A stretch of 64,000 nucleotides of DNA from Hemerocallis citrina (GCA_017893485.1 JACEHZ010000588.1:682001-746000); one strand, 5' to 3'. Shown: positions 9,219 to 21,253, numbered from the stretch's first letter. Made by a program: numbers and translations. The notes: generated by a model not told the origin, from the sequence alone.

Positions 9219-11930
9219 TAAAATACCACCAAACTTAAGATTTTGCTTGTCCTCGAGCAAAAGGTAAAACCATGAATAAAGGAATAATAATCAATAATAG
9301 GCTCAACTCATCGCACTAAGAGATCTTATCATGCAAGCATCAAAATTTCAACTTAATACGTAAACAATAGCAAATAAAGGAAAACTAAGCATACTCACTT
9401 TCTCCAGTGCAATTATTCATTCATAATTCCAAACCCAATCATATTTGTCAAACAATTAATGTAATTATATCATGTAACAACTCCATCTGTGATTATCCCT
9501 TCTCACTACTACAAACCAAGTAGCAAACTAGAGGGTTTTTTTTTCTTCTCTTCTCTAAGTTTTCACTTGTCTTTTGACGCGAATGCAAACATATGTGATG
9601 AATTCATCTGGTTACTCGACAAGTCACAAATTTAGAGTATTTTTGCGTACTCATATTTCAAGTTGTTGTTTGACGTAAAAGTAAACATTGGTGATGAATA
9701 TCCCTAGTTACTAAGCAACTCAAAACATTGGAGTAGAAAGAACTTAATTCATTCAATTATTTACTCATTATCACTCTATTTACTTAAACTCCGTTTAGAA
9801 CTAGATCAAAGGGGATAATCACAAGAAAAAGCATCACATTCACATGACTCACAATTTTGTAAGGAATTTTGAACTTCAATAATCCTAAAGTAAAAAAGTA
9901 TGCTTGATCTTGCTTTATAAAATATTTTCTATCCTAAAAAAAATATTTCAATGCTTTAGCACAATAAAGAACTCAAAAGTGTAATGGTAAGCCTAATTGC
10001 AATGCTTTGTTTTGTTTTTTCTTTTCAAATATATATAAAATATTAAAAAAAAATGTACCCCCTCCCCAAAACTTGAATATCACATTGTCCTCAATAGGAA
10101 AGGAAAAAAGAAAAACAAAAAGAATGGGAAAAGTTCAGAATTTCTCCCCTGATTCGTGTTAAAATTCTCGACGCGCGACGTTCATTGTTTCATTGATATC
10201 TAGAGCTGTAAATGTCCAAATTGTCTTATTCTTTTTATTTTGGAAAGCTAAGACAATTTCCTACGATCGGTAGTTTATACACTTTTCCAGATTTTAACTC
10301 CATCCTGCTCAAAAATAGCCAACAATGTAGGTGTAGAAAACAACTCTGTCCGGCAACTTCCAAAATTATGCAATCCTATAAAATAGAATCAAAAATTAAA
10401 ATTAAAGTAAAGTAAAAAAGAAAAAAACAAATCTAATGCAGTAAAAAGAAAACATGGGTTGCCTCCTAAGAAGTGCTAAGTTTTAAGTCTTCAGTCTGAC
10501 GTTGTAGCTAAGATGATTATGTAACGCCAAGATCCAACAACATAAGAACATCTTTTCTAATACTTCTCTTCAGGTGTGGATTAGGTTCAAGCTCTAGTTT
10601 GAGTCGTTTCTTTCTTGAAGATGGCGTCTTTGATATCCTCACCTCTTTGAATTTCAGCTGAGAAAATGAATGAATAGATGGTGCAACTTGAACGTATTCC
10701 AAAATCTTTTCTTTCTCATATTCAAGAGTTGCTGAATTTGTTGGATACACTTTAATTGGTAATTTCTCAACTTCCGCTCTATGTGTCTCTCTCACAATCA
10801 GATTACTTTCACAAACTTGATAACATGAGTGAGCTTCACAACAACCTCCATGGATTTAAAAACATCAAACATTATTTGCTCATCCTCAATCCTCAAAATA
10901 AGTTTTTCTTGTTGAACATCAATCAAAGCTCTCCCTGTAGCTAGAAATGGTCTCCCCCAAATCAAAGGAATTTGTTCATCTTTCTTCATATCAAGCACTA
11001 CAAAATTAGCTGGAAATATGAACTTATCTACCTTTACCGAAACATTTTCAATTATTCCTCTTGGGTACTTGATAGTTCTATTTGCCAATTGCAAACAAAT
11101 TGTAGTAGGCTTTACTTCTCCAATACCAAGTTTCCTGAAAACCGAAAAAGGCATGAGATTAATACTTGCTCCTAAATCACATAATGCTTTATCAAAAGAA
11201 GAATTTCCAATAGTGAAAGGAAATGCAAAACTCTCTGGATCTTTAAGTTTAGGAGGCAGTTTTTTTTGTAAAATTGCACTACTCCCTTCGGTTAGCATCA
11301 CCATCTCATGCTCTTCCAACTTCCTCTTGTTTGATAAAATGCCTTTAAAAAATTTAGCATATTTAGACATTTGTTCCAAAACTTAAATAAGAGGAATATT
11401 AATATGAAATGTCTTTAAAATATTTAAAAACTTAGAAAATAGATTTTCGAGATTATTCTTTTTAAGTCTTTGCGGAAAAGGAATCAGTGGATCATATGGA
11501 GATTTAGGATAAGTGTAAGAATTAAACTCCCCTAAAATTGTTTGTCTTGAAACTCCTTTATCCTTCTCAGAATGGTGGTTGGCCACCCTCTGCGTTTGTT
11601 CCTCCATAATTTGCTCGATTTCACTTTGCTTTTCAATCACATTTTGTTTGGCAGTTTGGGTTTGTGGATGCTCAATTGTTGTCCAACTTCTAAGTGTTGT
11701 TGCTTTGACATGCTCCTTGGGATTAATCACTGTGTTACTAGGTAATGTTCCTGTCGTTCTTTCTGTAAGAATAATTGAAATTTGACCAATTTGAGCCTCA
11801 AGATTGCGAATTGAAGCCGTATTATTTTGTATTGCCAAATCTGTCTTTTGCATGTATTGCATGAACATCTTCTCAAGTGTCGGTTTCTTTTCTTGTCGTT
11901 GAAAATTTTGAGCCACACGAGGACAGGACT
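9219..11930 (-). mobile_element. Internal region of the old Athila-like element, largely deleted
   Basis: 9219-10,510 aligns in motif order with the 3' non-coding region of the young Athila at 46,869-47,900, including CAAACTT..GATTTTGCTTGTCCTC, then CTCACTTTCTCCAGTGCAATT, then GGTTGCCTCC. Directly beyond it comes a remnant of the RT N-terminus, then protease and gag C-terminus. The rest of RT, RNase H and integrase is missing. The 5' LTR and most of gag are also missing: the homology ends near 11,930, where unrelated GC-rich sequence begins. Confidence 0.75.
10517..11916 (-). pseudogene. Athila-like gag C-terminus and protease remnant
   Basis: Reading minus strand: 11,916-11,383 is a gag C-terminal coiled region (IRNLEAQIGQIS, then TLPSNT and a TTLRS phrase). 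11,379-10,798 is the retropepsin domain with CDLGASINLMP near 11,170, KLPPKLKDPESF and WGRPFLATGRALID. 10,795-10,517 continues to an RT-leading segment (PNPHLKRSIRKDVLMLLDLG) that stops where a polymerase should continue. Stops separate the three pieces at about 11,380 and 10,796. The corresponding intact order is seen at 50,020-52,180. Confidence 0.75.
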
Positions 11931-12240
11931 CGACGTCCCTGCCTCACCGCCTCGCCACCCCATCTCCTTATCGCCTCGCAGCCTCGTTTCCACAGCGGGA
12001 CGGTGCTCGGTGTAGACTTCGAGTCAGCCACGATCGATGCCTACCACTAACCATGTAATCTCCTCAACATTTGTGCCCACGTCTAATTTTTTCCACACAG
12101 GAGAGGAATACTCTTTGAAGGCTATTATACCCAACCTCCAGGAGTGGGGGGCTATGATATGGTTAAAAAACTCGGTCAATTTGAGATGTTTGATCCACTC
12201 GCAAATCACAAGACTCCTAGGGGTGATGCAATAATCTCAC
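11931..12240. other. Junction region with a short unassigned frame
   Basis: 11,931-12,015 resembles the degenerate repeat at 2760-3305 (CTCGCC/GCCTCG phrases and GACTTCGAG). A 65-codon plus-strand frame at 12,037-12,234 has no recognisable domain and may be a chance frame or a transposon fragment. Confidence 0.35.
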
Positions 12241-12853
12241 AATAGCTACAAGCCCACAACCGAAACAAAGGTCGTCCTCAGGCCTACATTCAGAAACTGT
12301 AGCCCAACTGGAGAAGGTTGACAGCTATTTATGGTTGGTGATCAAATCCCCTAAAATCGGGGGGATAATCAACCAATCATATCATTAATCAAAGGGATTT
12401 GATTAATCAGTTAAGAAAATTTTCCCTAACTGATTCTTCATAGGCATATAAATACAGACCCCCTTTTCAGCTACCAGGTAATCAAGATTTTGCCACTAAA
12501 CCCTAACTCTTATTTTTTGGTTACTGACTTGATCATCGGAGGGTCTGTCTCTTGAGAAACACTTGGTATTTTAGGGTTTTTGTAGTTTTCGGTGGCCAGC
12601 AACCACCATCAGATCCACAAATCCACTTAAATACTAGTCTCTCATCCATATCAGATCGACAGTTGTGATATGAGCTTTCCACATAAATAAAAGAACTCAT
12701 ATACCATATGTTGCTCCCACACCAGAAAAAAAACAGCATCATTATAAATTTAATGAATGGTATGGATCTTCCATATAAAGTCTTACCATACGAGTACAAC
12801 TACTCTATATGAGGTAGTTTTTCACCTACAAGTATGAGGCTCACTTTCTTCTT
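12241..12853. other. Non-coding retrotransposon-like sequence
   Basis: No gene. The phrases CATATAAATACAGACCCC (a TATA-like box at about 12,445) and CTGACTTGATCATCGGAGGG resemble the promoter and R-U5 part of Tat/Ogre-type Ty3 LTRs as I recall them. No TG...CA borders or target duplication could be placed. Confidence 0.3.
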
Positions 12854-12893
12854 ACTAGTAATTTACACGTGCGATGCACATCTTAATAAATAT
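12854..12893 (-). mobile_element. Helitron-like 3' terminus fragment
   Basis: On the minus strand it ends with a GTGCATCGCAC hairpin, an AT-rich spacer and CTAG before T, the layout of a Helitron 3' end. Only about 40 bp is present before the next unit starts at 12,894. Confidence 0.45.
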
Positions 12894-13621
12894 ATCTCTA
12901 ATAATATTATAACGTGTCACGTCCCGTTTCCCAAAATACAGGAATACGAGCACGTAACAAAGGCCCAGCGAATGATGTAAGCATCATCCATAAGCTGTAC
13001 CAGTCTAACTCAACAATATGAATATAATCACAACCACACAAGAGTAAATAATCACATAAACAAAGAATGACTTCAATAATCAATGAAATAATCTATAACA
13101 TAATATCCAACATCTGGGATAAAAACAAACTTCTAATTAACAAGGCCTGGAAACAAAGTACAATAATAATAGCAATGTTCAAAATGAAATAGCATAAATA
13201 GGTAATCAATGCATTCTATTCCTTGAGCTCCAATCTCTAAAAGTATTACTCACTAAGTCCTTCGGGTATCATTCCTTGAGTGCCTGCAAACTCGTGATCT
13301 AAAGTAGAAAAATAATGTCCGGTAGAGCAAGTTACGGATAGCAAGTAGTGGAAACGAAGAACTATAAAAGTATGGTATATCAAGAATAAGGGACTAGATC
13401 AAAGAAAAGGTGCATTAACAAGGTTGGTGAAGTCAAGGGTCTATAATTAATTATTCAATAATCACTAGTTACAATTAATGATCAATGTCGATGACAATAT
13501 TCAGGATCAAGCATGCAAATGTCAATCTAGGGTTACTATTCATTTTGTTAACTTATCCGATGCATGTAATACCGTGTCTCATACCACAGGTTCGGTGCAT
13601 GCATACAGTGATCGTTTAGAC

Positions 13622-14202
13622 TGATATCGGGTCCTATCGATTCAGGTCCTCCACTACCCGGACCCGGACCCGACACCCCACGGGTCCAAAAATTGGACCC
13701 GGACCCGATACCTCACGGGTCCAAAAATTGGACCCGCACCCGGACCCCCACGGGTCCAAAAATTGGACCCAGACCCGGACTTGTGAGAATCAGGTCCGGG
13801 TCCGGGTCCTCCTTGAGAAAATATACCCATCGCGTCCGATAGCGGGAAATAAATATTTGCAATTAAGTGTTTTTGCACCTGATACCCTACGGTTCCAACA
13901 ATTTTTGCACTTAAGTACATGAATAAATATTATATTTACTCATCTATGTTCAACAATTACTATTGACATGTATATTTTATAACCCTATTATTTAAATTCC
14001 AAATATTTGAGGGTATTTTTTAACGGGTCCGAGTTCGGGTCTGGGTCGGGTCTATTTTGAGTGGACCCAGACCCGGATCCGGTATTTCATTGGGTCTTAT
14101 TTTAGGACCCGGACCCATATAGATCTAGTCGGTACCGATCCAATATCGGGTCCAGATCGGATCCGGGTCGGGTCCAGGTATCGGGTCAAAGTAACAGCTC
14201 TA
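13622..14202. mobile_element. Non-autonomous hAT-like element nested in the solo LTR
   Basis: The 581 bp segment is rich in inverted GGGTCC/GGACCC motifs, including four spaced copies of CGGGTCCAAAAATTGGACCC-type dyads at 13,675-13,770. It is flanked by an 8 bp near-duplicate, GTTTAGAC (13,614-13,621) and GTTTAAAC (14,203-14,210). The right end, read in reverse, starts TAGAGCTGTTAC. The left end lacks this and begins TGATATCGGG, so the left terminus may be truncated. No coding capacity. Confidence 0.5.
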
Positions 14203-16245
14203 GTTTAAACTGTGATGGTGAACTCTACAGATCATGTACTCGAACAATAACAATGATTTACAATCAATAATTAACAATTGATACTCCACCTTCCATAACA
14301 TAATAATGTAAACAATAAGGGATCCTTACCGAGTACAATCTCCGATTGTTCACTACCAAGTCAACCCTTAATACCCCGGCTTGTTAATGTTTTATTACAT
14401 CCTAATGTCAGCATGCAAGAAAGGGCCAAGGTTGTTTAATTCAAGGTGTAGCTAATTCTACTCATTACATGTAAGGCAAAAGTGTTTATATCAATCAATA
14501 AAACAAAATATACATTCTGGACAGCAAGACGTTGTTATACAAAAACAGGTGTTCCTATTGCTACAGGGCAGAAAATCCGGATCCGTCAGACGTTCTAGAA
14601 ACTAGACTCTTTGACGGTTCCAACGCATATATACGACATACCGAAATCACAGAAATTAGACGAAATCCTTATTCTTTACTGATTTTATGTTTAGGCAGCA
14701 AGTTAAAGGTCATGTTCACATATATATTTTGGGTCTAAAAATTTATCAATTAATTTCAAAAAAAATCAGGGTGACTCCTAGTCATGTCTAGTCTGAACCA
14801 AATTAATTTCAAATTTTAATTCTCCTGTTAACATTTTCTTTTAATTAACAATTCATGTCGATACATATATAATGGCGAATCTGGAAACCTAGACCTAGCA
14901 GCATTAAAAATCTGATATTCTGCACATTATAACTCGGAATTCAGATCCGTCGAATGTTCTGAAAAGTAGACTCACAGAGCTACAATTTCTGTTTAAAAAA
15001 TTTAATTAAATTCCTACAGCAACTTGTTCAAAAGTGTAATGCAATATGAGACAGAAAGCATGCCAGCAAATAGATTAATATGATTGACAATAATTGAACA
15101 CGCAAGCATGTGATTTCATGGCAATTAATCAACAGTAAGTTCCACTTAATTATCAGCATGAAATTTTAACATTTACGAGGCATTTCATGGCAATTAATTC
15201 ACGAAAATCATATTCAATCGAAACATTCAAACCAAATCAATCCTATAACATGGTACTAATTTGTATTCATGTATTACGTGCATATGTAATTGTATAATAG
15301 GGAATGGGTTTGAGTCAAAGATAACGGCACGAAAAGAGAATTATCACTTGGTTTCGCCGATGAATCCGTGATAACCTCTTGAGCAAATATCAAGCAAAGA
15401 TTTATACGATGGTTGGATTATGAACTACTTGCGGGGATCAACGAAATTCTTGAACACTAATAATAAAGGGGTTCAAGAAGAATTGCCTTATATCAACGAT
15501 TGATTCTGAAAGTGATAGAATAATCGGGTGAGAATCCTGACGGCAACACACGTGCAACCTACGTGCACGGAGACACGTGCAAAGCACGGAACGGAGACAC
15601 AGCAAAAGTAAGGGCACGGCAATGGCAAGGCACGGTGATGAGCAACGGCGAGGGGCAGGCTCCAAAAATGGTTGCTCGGGTGGTGGTCGAAGGTGCAAGG
15701 GGAAGAGGCAGCGAGCACGGTGGCAACTACGGAGGGGTTGTGGTAAGGAAGAAGGCATCAACAACAATGGCGAGGGGATCGGCAGTCGGCGGTGCTACAA
15801 GGGCAGAGCTCTGGCAATGGTGGGCTGCGATTGGTGGAGTCGCATGCTAAGGATGACGGTGGTAGGCAGGGCATCGATGGAGGCAGCTAGGATAGAGGGT
15901 GGTCGGTCGAGTGGCGATGGGTTCAGGTGGAGGCAGGCAATGACGGGGGTTGCGAGGTGTGGCAGCGATGGCGGTTGCGAGGTGTGGCAGCGACGATGAG
16001 GAGGTGTCGACAGGCGACAATGGCAAGGCTGCTCGATGAGGAAGATGAGGAGGTGTCGACGATGCTGGAGGTGGTGTTTGGAGATCAGGGGTTTCACAAG
16101 GAAGAAGAAGAAGGGGGTTTCACAGTAAGGGGTTGGGGTTTGAACAGTAGGGGAAGATGAAGAGTTGGGGTTTGTTTGTAGGTTAAGAAGAAGAAGGAAG
16201 GAGAGAAATGGGGGGATTAATCAGGTAGTTTGGAGATACTGGGGA

Positions 16246-16550
16246 TAGGGCTGCAAACGAATCGAGCTATTCCTAAGCTATTCGGCTCGAGCTCGGTCAA
16301 AGCTCGGCTCGAACCGAGCTCGAGCCAAGCTCGAGCTCAAAACTGAGCTCGTTTCGTAAACGAGCCGAGCTCGAGCTTTAATTTTTAATTTTTTTAGGCT
16401 AAGCTCGCGAGCTATTCGGCTCGAATACGGTCAAAGCTCGGCTCGAATCGAGCTCAAGCCGAGCTCGAGCTCAAAATTGAGCTCGTTTCGTAAATGAGCC
16501 GAGCTCGAGCCTGAAGGTATTCGGCTCGGCTCGGCTCGATTGCAGCCCTA
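16246..16550. mobile_element. hAT-type MITE with a perfect target duplication
   Basis: 305 bp, terminal inverted repeats TAGGGCTGCAA at both ends, flanked by a perfect 8 bp duplication ACTGGGGA at 16,238-16,245 and 16,551-16,558. The interior is made of GAGCTCGAGC-type palindromes and consists of two diverged direct halves (GCTATTCGGCTCGA at 16,276 and 16,410). It is non-coding and would depend on a hAT transposase supplied elsewhere. Confidence 0.88.
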
Positions 16551-17299
16551 ACTGGGGATCATGGGGAGGTAATCTGGGGATTGGTTGTTAGTAGGGATTA
16601 GGGTATGTGGGTTTGGGTTAGGATCCAGTAAGAGATGGGTTTGGATTTGGGTTTGGATCCTATAAGAGATGGGTTTGGGTTTGGGATTCAAATAAACAAT
16701 TAAATAAGTTTACAAATGGGCTAATTAGGATACACAAGACACCAGGATAAAATGGGAGTAGAATGCACAGAAATAATCTCAGAGTTCAGCATGAGAAATA
16801 AAAATAGATTGAAGAATTACAATTGGTTTCAGATGAACAAATATTCCTAAAAAAATAAATACAAAGATCAAATAGAATGAGGATGGAAAAGAGTTACAGA
16901 AGAAAATCTGGAAAAAAAATCGGAAATAGGGGTTACATAACGGGAGAGTTGGAGTTGGAGTTTGTAAATCTACCAACCTGCGTGTATTGCACGTGCATAA
17001 CTAATATAATGGAGATCTCAGGTTCGAGGTCATACTTGGTCAGAGTTTTTTTTACTTTTAAACATATAAAGATTATCTCAACTTCGAGGTCAGACTATGT
17101 CAGAGTTTATACTTTTAAATAAATGTATTTATTAAGACATGCATAGCACGTGTAACAACTTACGTGTATCGCACGTGCATAACTAATATAAAGGAGATCT
17201 CAGGTTCGAGACCAGACTAGGTCAGAGTTTTTTACTTTTAAATAAATGTATTTATTAAGATGTGCATAGCACGTGTAAATTACTATAATGATATTATTA

Positions 17300-17510
17300 T
17301 GGGATGTGCACAACTAATATACATAACTAATAAAAATATATATTTATTAAGACATGCATCGCACGTGTAAATTTTTAGTTTTTTAAAAGTAAAAATTCTG
17401 ACATAGTCTGGCATCGAACCTGAGACATATTTTATATTAGTTATGCACAGACAATGCACGTCAGTTGGTAGATTTACAAATGTCAACTCCAACTCTCCCA
17501 TTATAATAGT
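17300..17510 (-). mobile_element. Helitron-like fragment in inverted orientation
   Basis: Carries CATGCATCGCACGTGTAAATTTTTAG at its left side and CAACTCTCCCATTATAATAG at its right, the minus-strand 3' and 5' end types of the same family. It is inverted relative to the unit ending at 17,287. Confidence 0.4.
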
Positions 17511-18206
17511 TACTAGTAATCTACACCTGTGATGCATGTTCTAATCATTTAAAAAAAAAGTAAACCTAAGACGTAATCTAGCTTTGAACATGAGGTCTCC
17601 CTTTACTCATACATACTCTTTACAAATTACCCCTAGTGGCATCAACTTTTATTTTATATGAGTGACATTTTTTGTAAATAATTATGACATAAATAAATTT
17701 GAACTTTGAGGGTATTATGCTAACTAACAACAGTTGAGTAAATGAATGGTTAATATAACTCCCACTTTAAAATGAATGGTTGAGATTAGATGGTTGATTG
17801 TCTACAAATTATAGTTTGTCTACAAATTACATAACCCAAACTCTCATATTATAGTATATACTAGTAATTTGCACGTGCAATGCATGTTCTATTATAATTA
17901 TATTTTTAAGTAAAGACTATCACGTAGTCTGACCTCGAACCTGAGACATTCCTTAACCCATCTCAAACCCTTACGACACTATTTACAAATTACCTTTAGT
18001 GACACCAATATTTATTTTATATGAGTGACACTTTTGTAAATAATTATGTCATAAATAAATTTGAACATTGAAGGTATTATGGTAACTGACAACAGTTAAG
18101 TAAATTGATGGTTAATATAACTCCCACTTAAAAATAAGTGGTTGAGATTAGATGGTTGGTTATCTACAAATTACACAACTCCAACTCTCATGTTTGAATG
18201 GTTCGG

Positions 18207-18579
18207 TGGCCTGCTTTACCTTTCTCTCTCTGATCATACTGGTGATTGTTGCTGATTATTATGGTCAATGCTTTTTGTGTTTCTTGGCCTCTACTAGATG
18301 TTAATGTTGTTTTGTGGGGTTATGCATTTTTTGGAGATTGCTGACGTTGATGTATCCACTATGTCGTTCTATTCTGACTACGATAATCTACTTGGCTGAG
18401 TTTGCTTTAGCTTCTTATGGGTGATCTTCTTTCGTTTTGCTTTAAAAGCTAGCATTACATATGTTGTATATTGATCTAGTTCTTCTTCCTGTATTTGTCT
18501 GTTGCTTTTATTCAGTACTGTGTCTTTTATGGGGTTGTATTAACTAATACTTGGTGATGTTCGTACCTTTTATATATAC
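18207..18579. other. Unassigned insertion between Helitron-like units
   Basis: About 370 bp, T-rich and unlike its neighbours, with no coding frame of note. It could be a captured gene or LINE fragment. The 18-mer GGTTGTATTAACTAATAC at 18,534-18,551 recurs exactly at 19,818-19,835 on the far side of the foldback. Confidence 0.35.
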
Positions 18580-18723
18580 TAGCAACCTGCACGTGCGATG
18601 CACGCTTTAAGAACTTTTTTTAAGTAAAGACTATGACGTAGTCTGGCATTGAATCTGAGAACTTATTTTACCCATCTCAAATCCTTACCATACTCTAGTG
18701 GCATCAGATCTTATTCATTTTTT

Positions 18724-19354
18724 ACCTTATGACATGCAGATAAATATGAATTAATTCCATTTGTAGAATGAAGTTTATGACAGTTTTCTTCCACTTTTAA
18801 TTAGTCTAAATTAGTCTATGGATGAAAAATCAAGTCATTTGATATTCATTTGCCCATGCATTGAAGTGTTATAAATTGTATGACTGAAAAATCATTTTTT
18901 TTTATAATGACATGATGCATAGACAAAATGACTTGAATTTATATATATTTCTAGACTAATTTTGTCATGTTAAATAATGTGAGCGGTTTGCATCATCCAT
19001 ATGATGGATATGCTTGGAGTTCTCACGAAGCTTATCGTGAGAACCGTTCTCACCAGATCGCTACCCTATATAAATATCAACAATCTTTATGAGGTATTTA
19101 TATATCTTCAACAAGCATACTAATAATGCGTGACATATTGTTCTTGAATACGTATGATAACGTCAATCTAATAGCTACATAAATATCAACAAATAGTCGA
19201 TCGTCCATCTGTTTATATCAATGTAGCTATTAGATCGACGTTGTCATACGTATTCAAGAACAATATGTCACGTTGATATTTATGTAGCTATTAGATTGAC
19301 GTTGTCATACGTATTCAAGAACAATATGCCACGCATTATTAGTATGCTTGTTGA

Positions 19355-19442
<88 letters not shown>

Positions 19443-19820
19443 CATAAAGATTGTTGATATTTATATAGGGTAGCAATCTGGTGAGAACGGTTCTCACGAT
19501 AAGCTTCGTGAGAACTCCACGCATATCCATCTTATGGATGATGCAAACCGTTCACATTATTTAACATGAAAAAATTAGTCTAGAAATATATATAAATTCA
19601 AATCATTTGAAATTCGTTTGTCTATGCATCATGTCATTATAAAAAATAATGATTTTTCAGTCATACAATTTGTAACACTTCAATGCATGGGCAAACGAAT
19701 CTCAAATGACTTGATTTTTTATCCATAGACTAATTTAGACTAATTAAAAGTGGAAGAAAACTGTCATAAACTTCATTCTACAAATGGAATTAATTCATAT
19801 TTATCTGCATGTCATGAGGT
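18724..19820. mobile_element. 1.1 kb foldback element with arms of about 470 bp
   Basis: The left arm (18,724-19,189) is the near-perfect reverse complement of the right arm (about 19,273-19,820). The outer ends are ACCTTATGACATGCAGAT and its complement with one mismatch. The right arm alone has gained a (TA)n run at 19,358-19,438. The central loop holds a third copy of the phrase TACGTATTCAAGAACAATATG. Each arm also contains the short near-palindrome GTTCTCACGAAGCTTATCG. There is no coding sequence. It interrupts a Helitron-like unit. No clear target duplication was found. Confidence 0.8.
19358..19438. repeat. TA microsatellite
   Basis: About 40 uninterrupted TA units inside the right arm of the foldback. 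Confidence 0.95.
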
Positions 19821-21189
19821 TGTATTAACTAATACAAATTACCCCTAGTGGCAGCAACTTTTAATTTATATCAGTGGCACTTTTGTAAATAATTATGTCG
19901 TAAATAATTTTGAACTTTAAGGGTATTATGGTAACTGACAACTGTTGACTAAATGGATGATCAATATGACTTTCACTTAAAAATGGGTAGTTGAGATTAA
20001 ATGGATGATTGTCTACAAATTATAATTTATCTACAAATGACACATCCCTAACTCTCTCATTTTAATATTACTAGTAATCTGCACGTGCTTTCACATTTTA
20101 ATAAATATATTTTTTAAAGTAAATACTAAAATGTAATCTGACCTCAAACATGAGACCTCCCTTTACTCATCGCATACTCGTTACAAATTACTCCTAGTGG
20201 CACCAACTTTTATTTTGATATCAGTCGCACTTTTGTAAATAATTTTGCTGTAAATAAATTTGAACTTTGAGGGTATTATGGTAACAAATAACAGTTGAGT
20301 AAATGAATGGTTAATATAAATCCTACTTAAAAATGAATGGTTGAGATTATATGGTTGATTGTCTACAAATTACATAACCGCAACTCTCACATTATATATA
20401 CTAGTATAATGCACGTGCAATGCACGTCTATAAAAAAGTTTAGTCATTAAATTAAATGAATTTGTATTTGTATATTTTGATTTGACATGCATGACAGGGG
20501 GATGTTTAGTGGATGTAGTTTGCACGTATATTGCACGGGTTTACTCAGTTACAAAATTAGGGTTTGTTTGTTTACAACCCCAACTCTCCCATTAAAATAG
20601 TAGACTAGTAATATATAATGTGAGATGCACTTTTGTAAATAATTTTCACGTGCAATGCACATTTTGATAAGAGTTGGAGGATTTTTATGGGCGATATACG
20701 TGTTTAGAAATATTTTTGGAGTTGGACGTGCGTTGCACGTAATTAGGAAAAATATTTTGAAGAAAAAGCTACGATTTGTACGTGCAATGCACATGTTTAT
20801 GAGTGGAATTGAAGTTATACGTGCAACATGTGTGTATGTGTGGTGTTTACAAAATATTTAAAAATTATTTTGCATGTGTGTTGCACGTTTTAAATAGGTG
20901 AAAATTTTTGTTTTTGTTTGTTTTTGTTATATTTAATGGGAGAATTAGAGTTGCACGTGCAACGCACAGATTTGTATATTGACAAATTACAACTCCAACT
21001 CTCCCATTATATATAGAGATAGTAATTTACACGTGCGGTGCACATCTTATAAATATATTTGTTTAAAAGTAAAAAAATTGACGTTATCTAGCATCGAACC
21101 TAAGACCTTTGGCTTTATATTAGTTATGCACATGTATTGCACGTATTTATTTGATTATAATACAAGTGTTTGTTTGTTTATACAACCCC

Positions 21190-21190
<1 letters not shown>

Positions 21191-21250
<60 letters not shown>
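21191..21250. repeat. TA microsatellite at the left edge of the Copia element
   Basis: About 30 TA units directly abutting the LTR start at 21,254. The matching right flank (26,832-26,890) is also (TA)n, so the Copia element integrated into a TA run. Confidence 0.95.

Positions 21251-21253
<3 letters not shown>

Larger units (their letters stand above)
12915..16937 (-). mobile_element. Solo LTR of a large-LTR Ty3 retrotransposon (Tekay-like)
   Basis: Begins TGTCACGTCCCG and ends GGGGTTACA, flanked by a perfect 5 bp duplication TAACG at 12,910-12,914 and 16,938-16,942. It spans 4,023 bp; removing the two nested elements leaves about 3.1 kb. A diverged sister copy begins at 32,261 (TGTCACGCCCCG). 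The GC-rich part (15,540-16,170) gives several overlapping spurious frames. The Tekay assignment comes from the long LTR and the TGTAACCCC...CGTGACA minus-strand ends and is tentative. The LTR boundaries themselves are strongly supported by the duplication. Confidence 0.8.
12894..17287 (+). mobile_element. Small Helitron-like element interrupted by a solo LTR
   Basis: Starts TCTCTAATAATATTATAACG (12,894-12,914) and resumes after the LTR at 16,943 with GGAGAGTTGGAG, a typical Helitron 5' start once the insertion is removed. It ends near 17,287 with a GTGCATAGCAC hairpin and AAATTACTA, where the expected CTAG is degraded. It contains an internal duplication of about 170 bp (the two copies of GAGATCTCAGGTTCGAG at about 17,014 and 17,195). 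It has no coding capacity. Confidence 0.5.
17513..21190 (-). repeat. Head-to-tail array of Helitron-like units
   Basis: Minus-strand units follow one another, each with CTAG plus an ACGTGC.ATGCAC hairpin on the left (its 3' end) and CTCTC-CATTATA on the right (its 5' end). Left CTAG positions are 17,513, 17,861, 18,580, 20,071, 20,401 and 20,605, with a degraded one near 21,019. Units are about 170-410 bp; the unit from 18,580 is enlarged by the foldback at 18,724-19,820. Shared interior phrases include GTAGTCTGACCTCGAAC and TTTGTAAATAATTATG. No replicase is present, so these are non-autonomous. Confidence 0.55.

Noticed and set aside
15438..16160. Several overlapping open frames of 75-140 codons in a GC-rich block
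   Set aside because: They occur on both strands in the GC-rich part of the solo LTR, have Gly/Arg/Trp or Pro/Ser-biased composition and no domain; the sister LTR at 34,163-34,643 has different frames in the same place.
18207..18579. A LINE 3' end or captured gene
   Set aside because: T-rich and unlike its neighbours, but no endonuclease/RT motif, poly-A tail or recognisable exon could be found.
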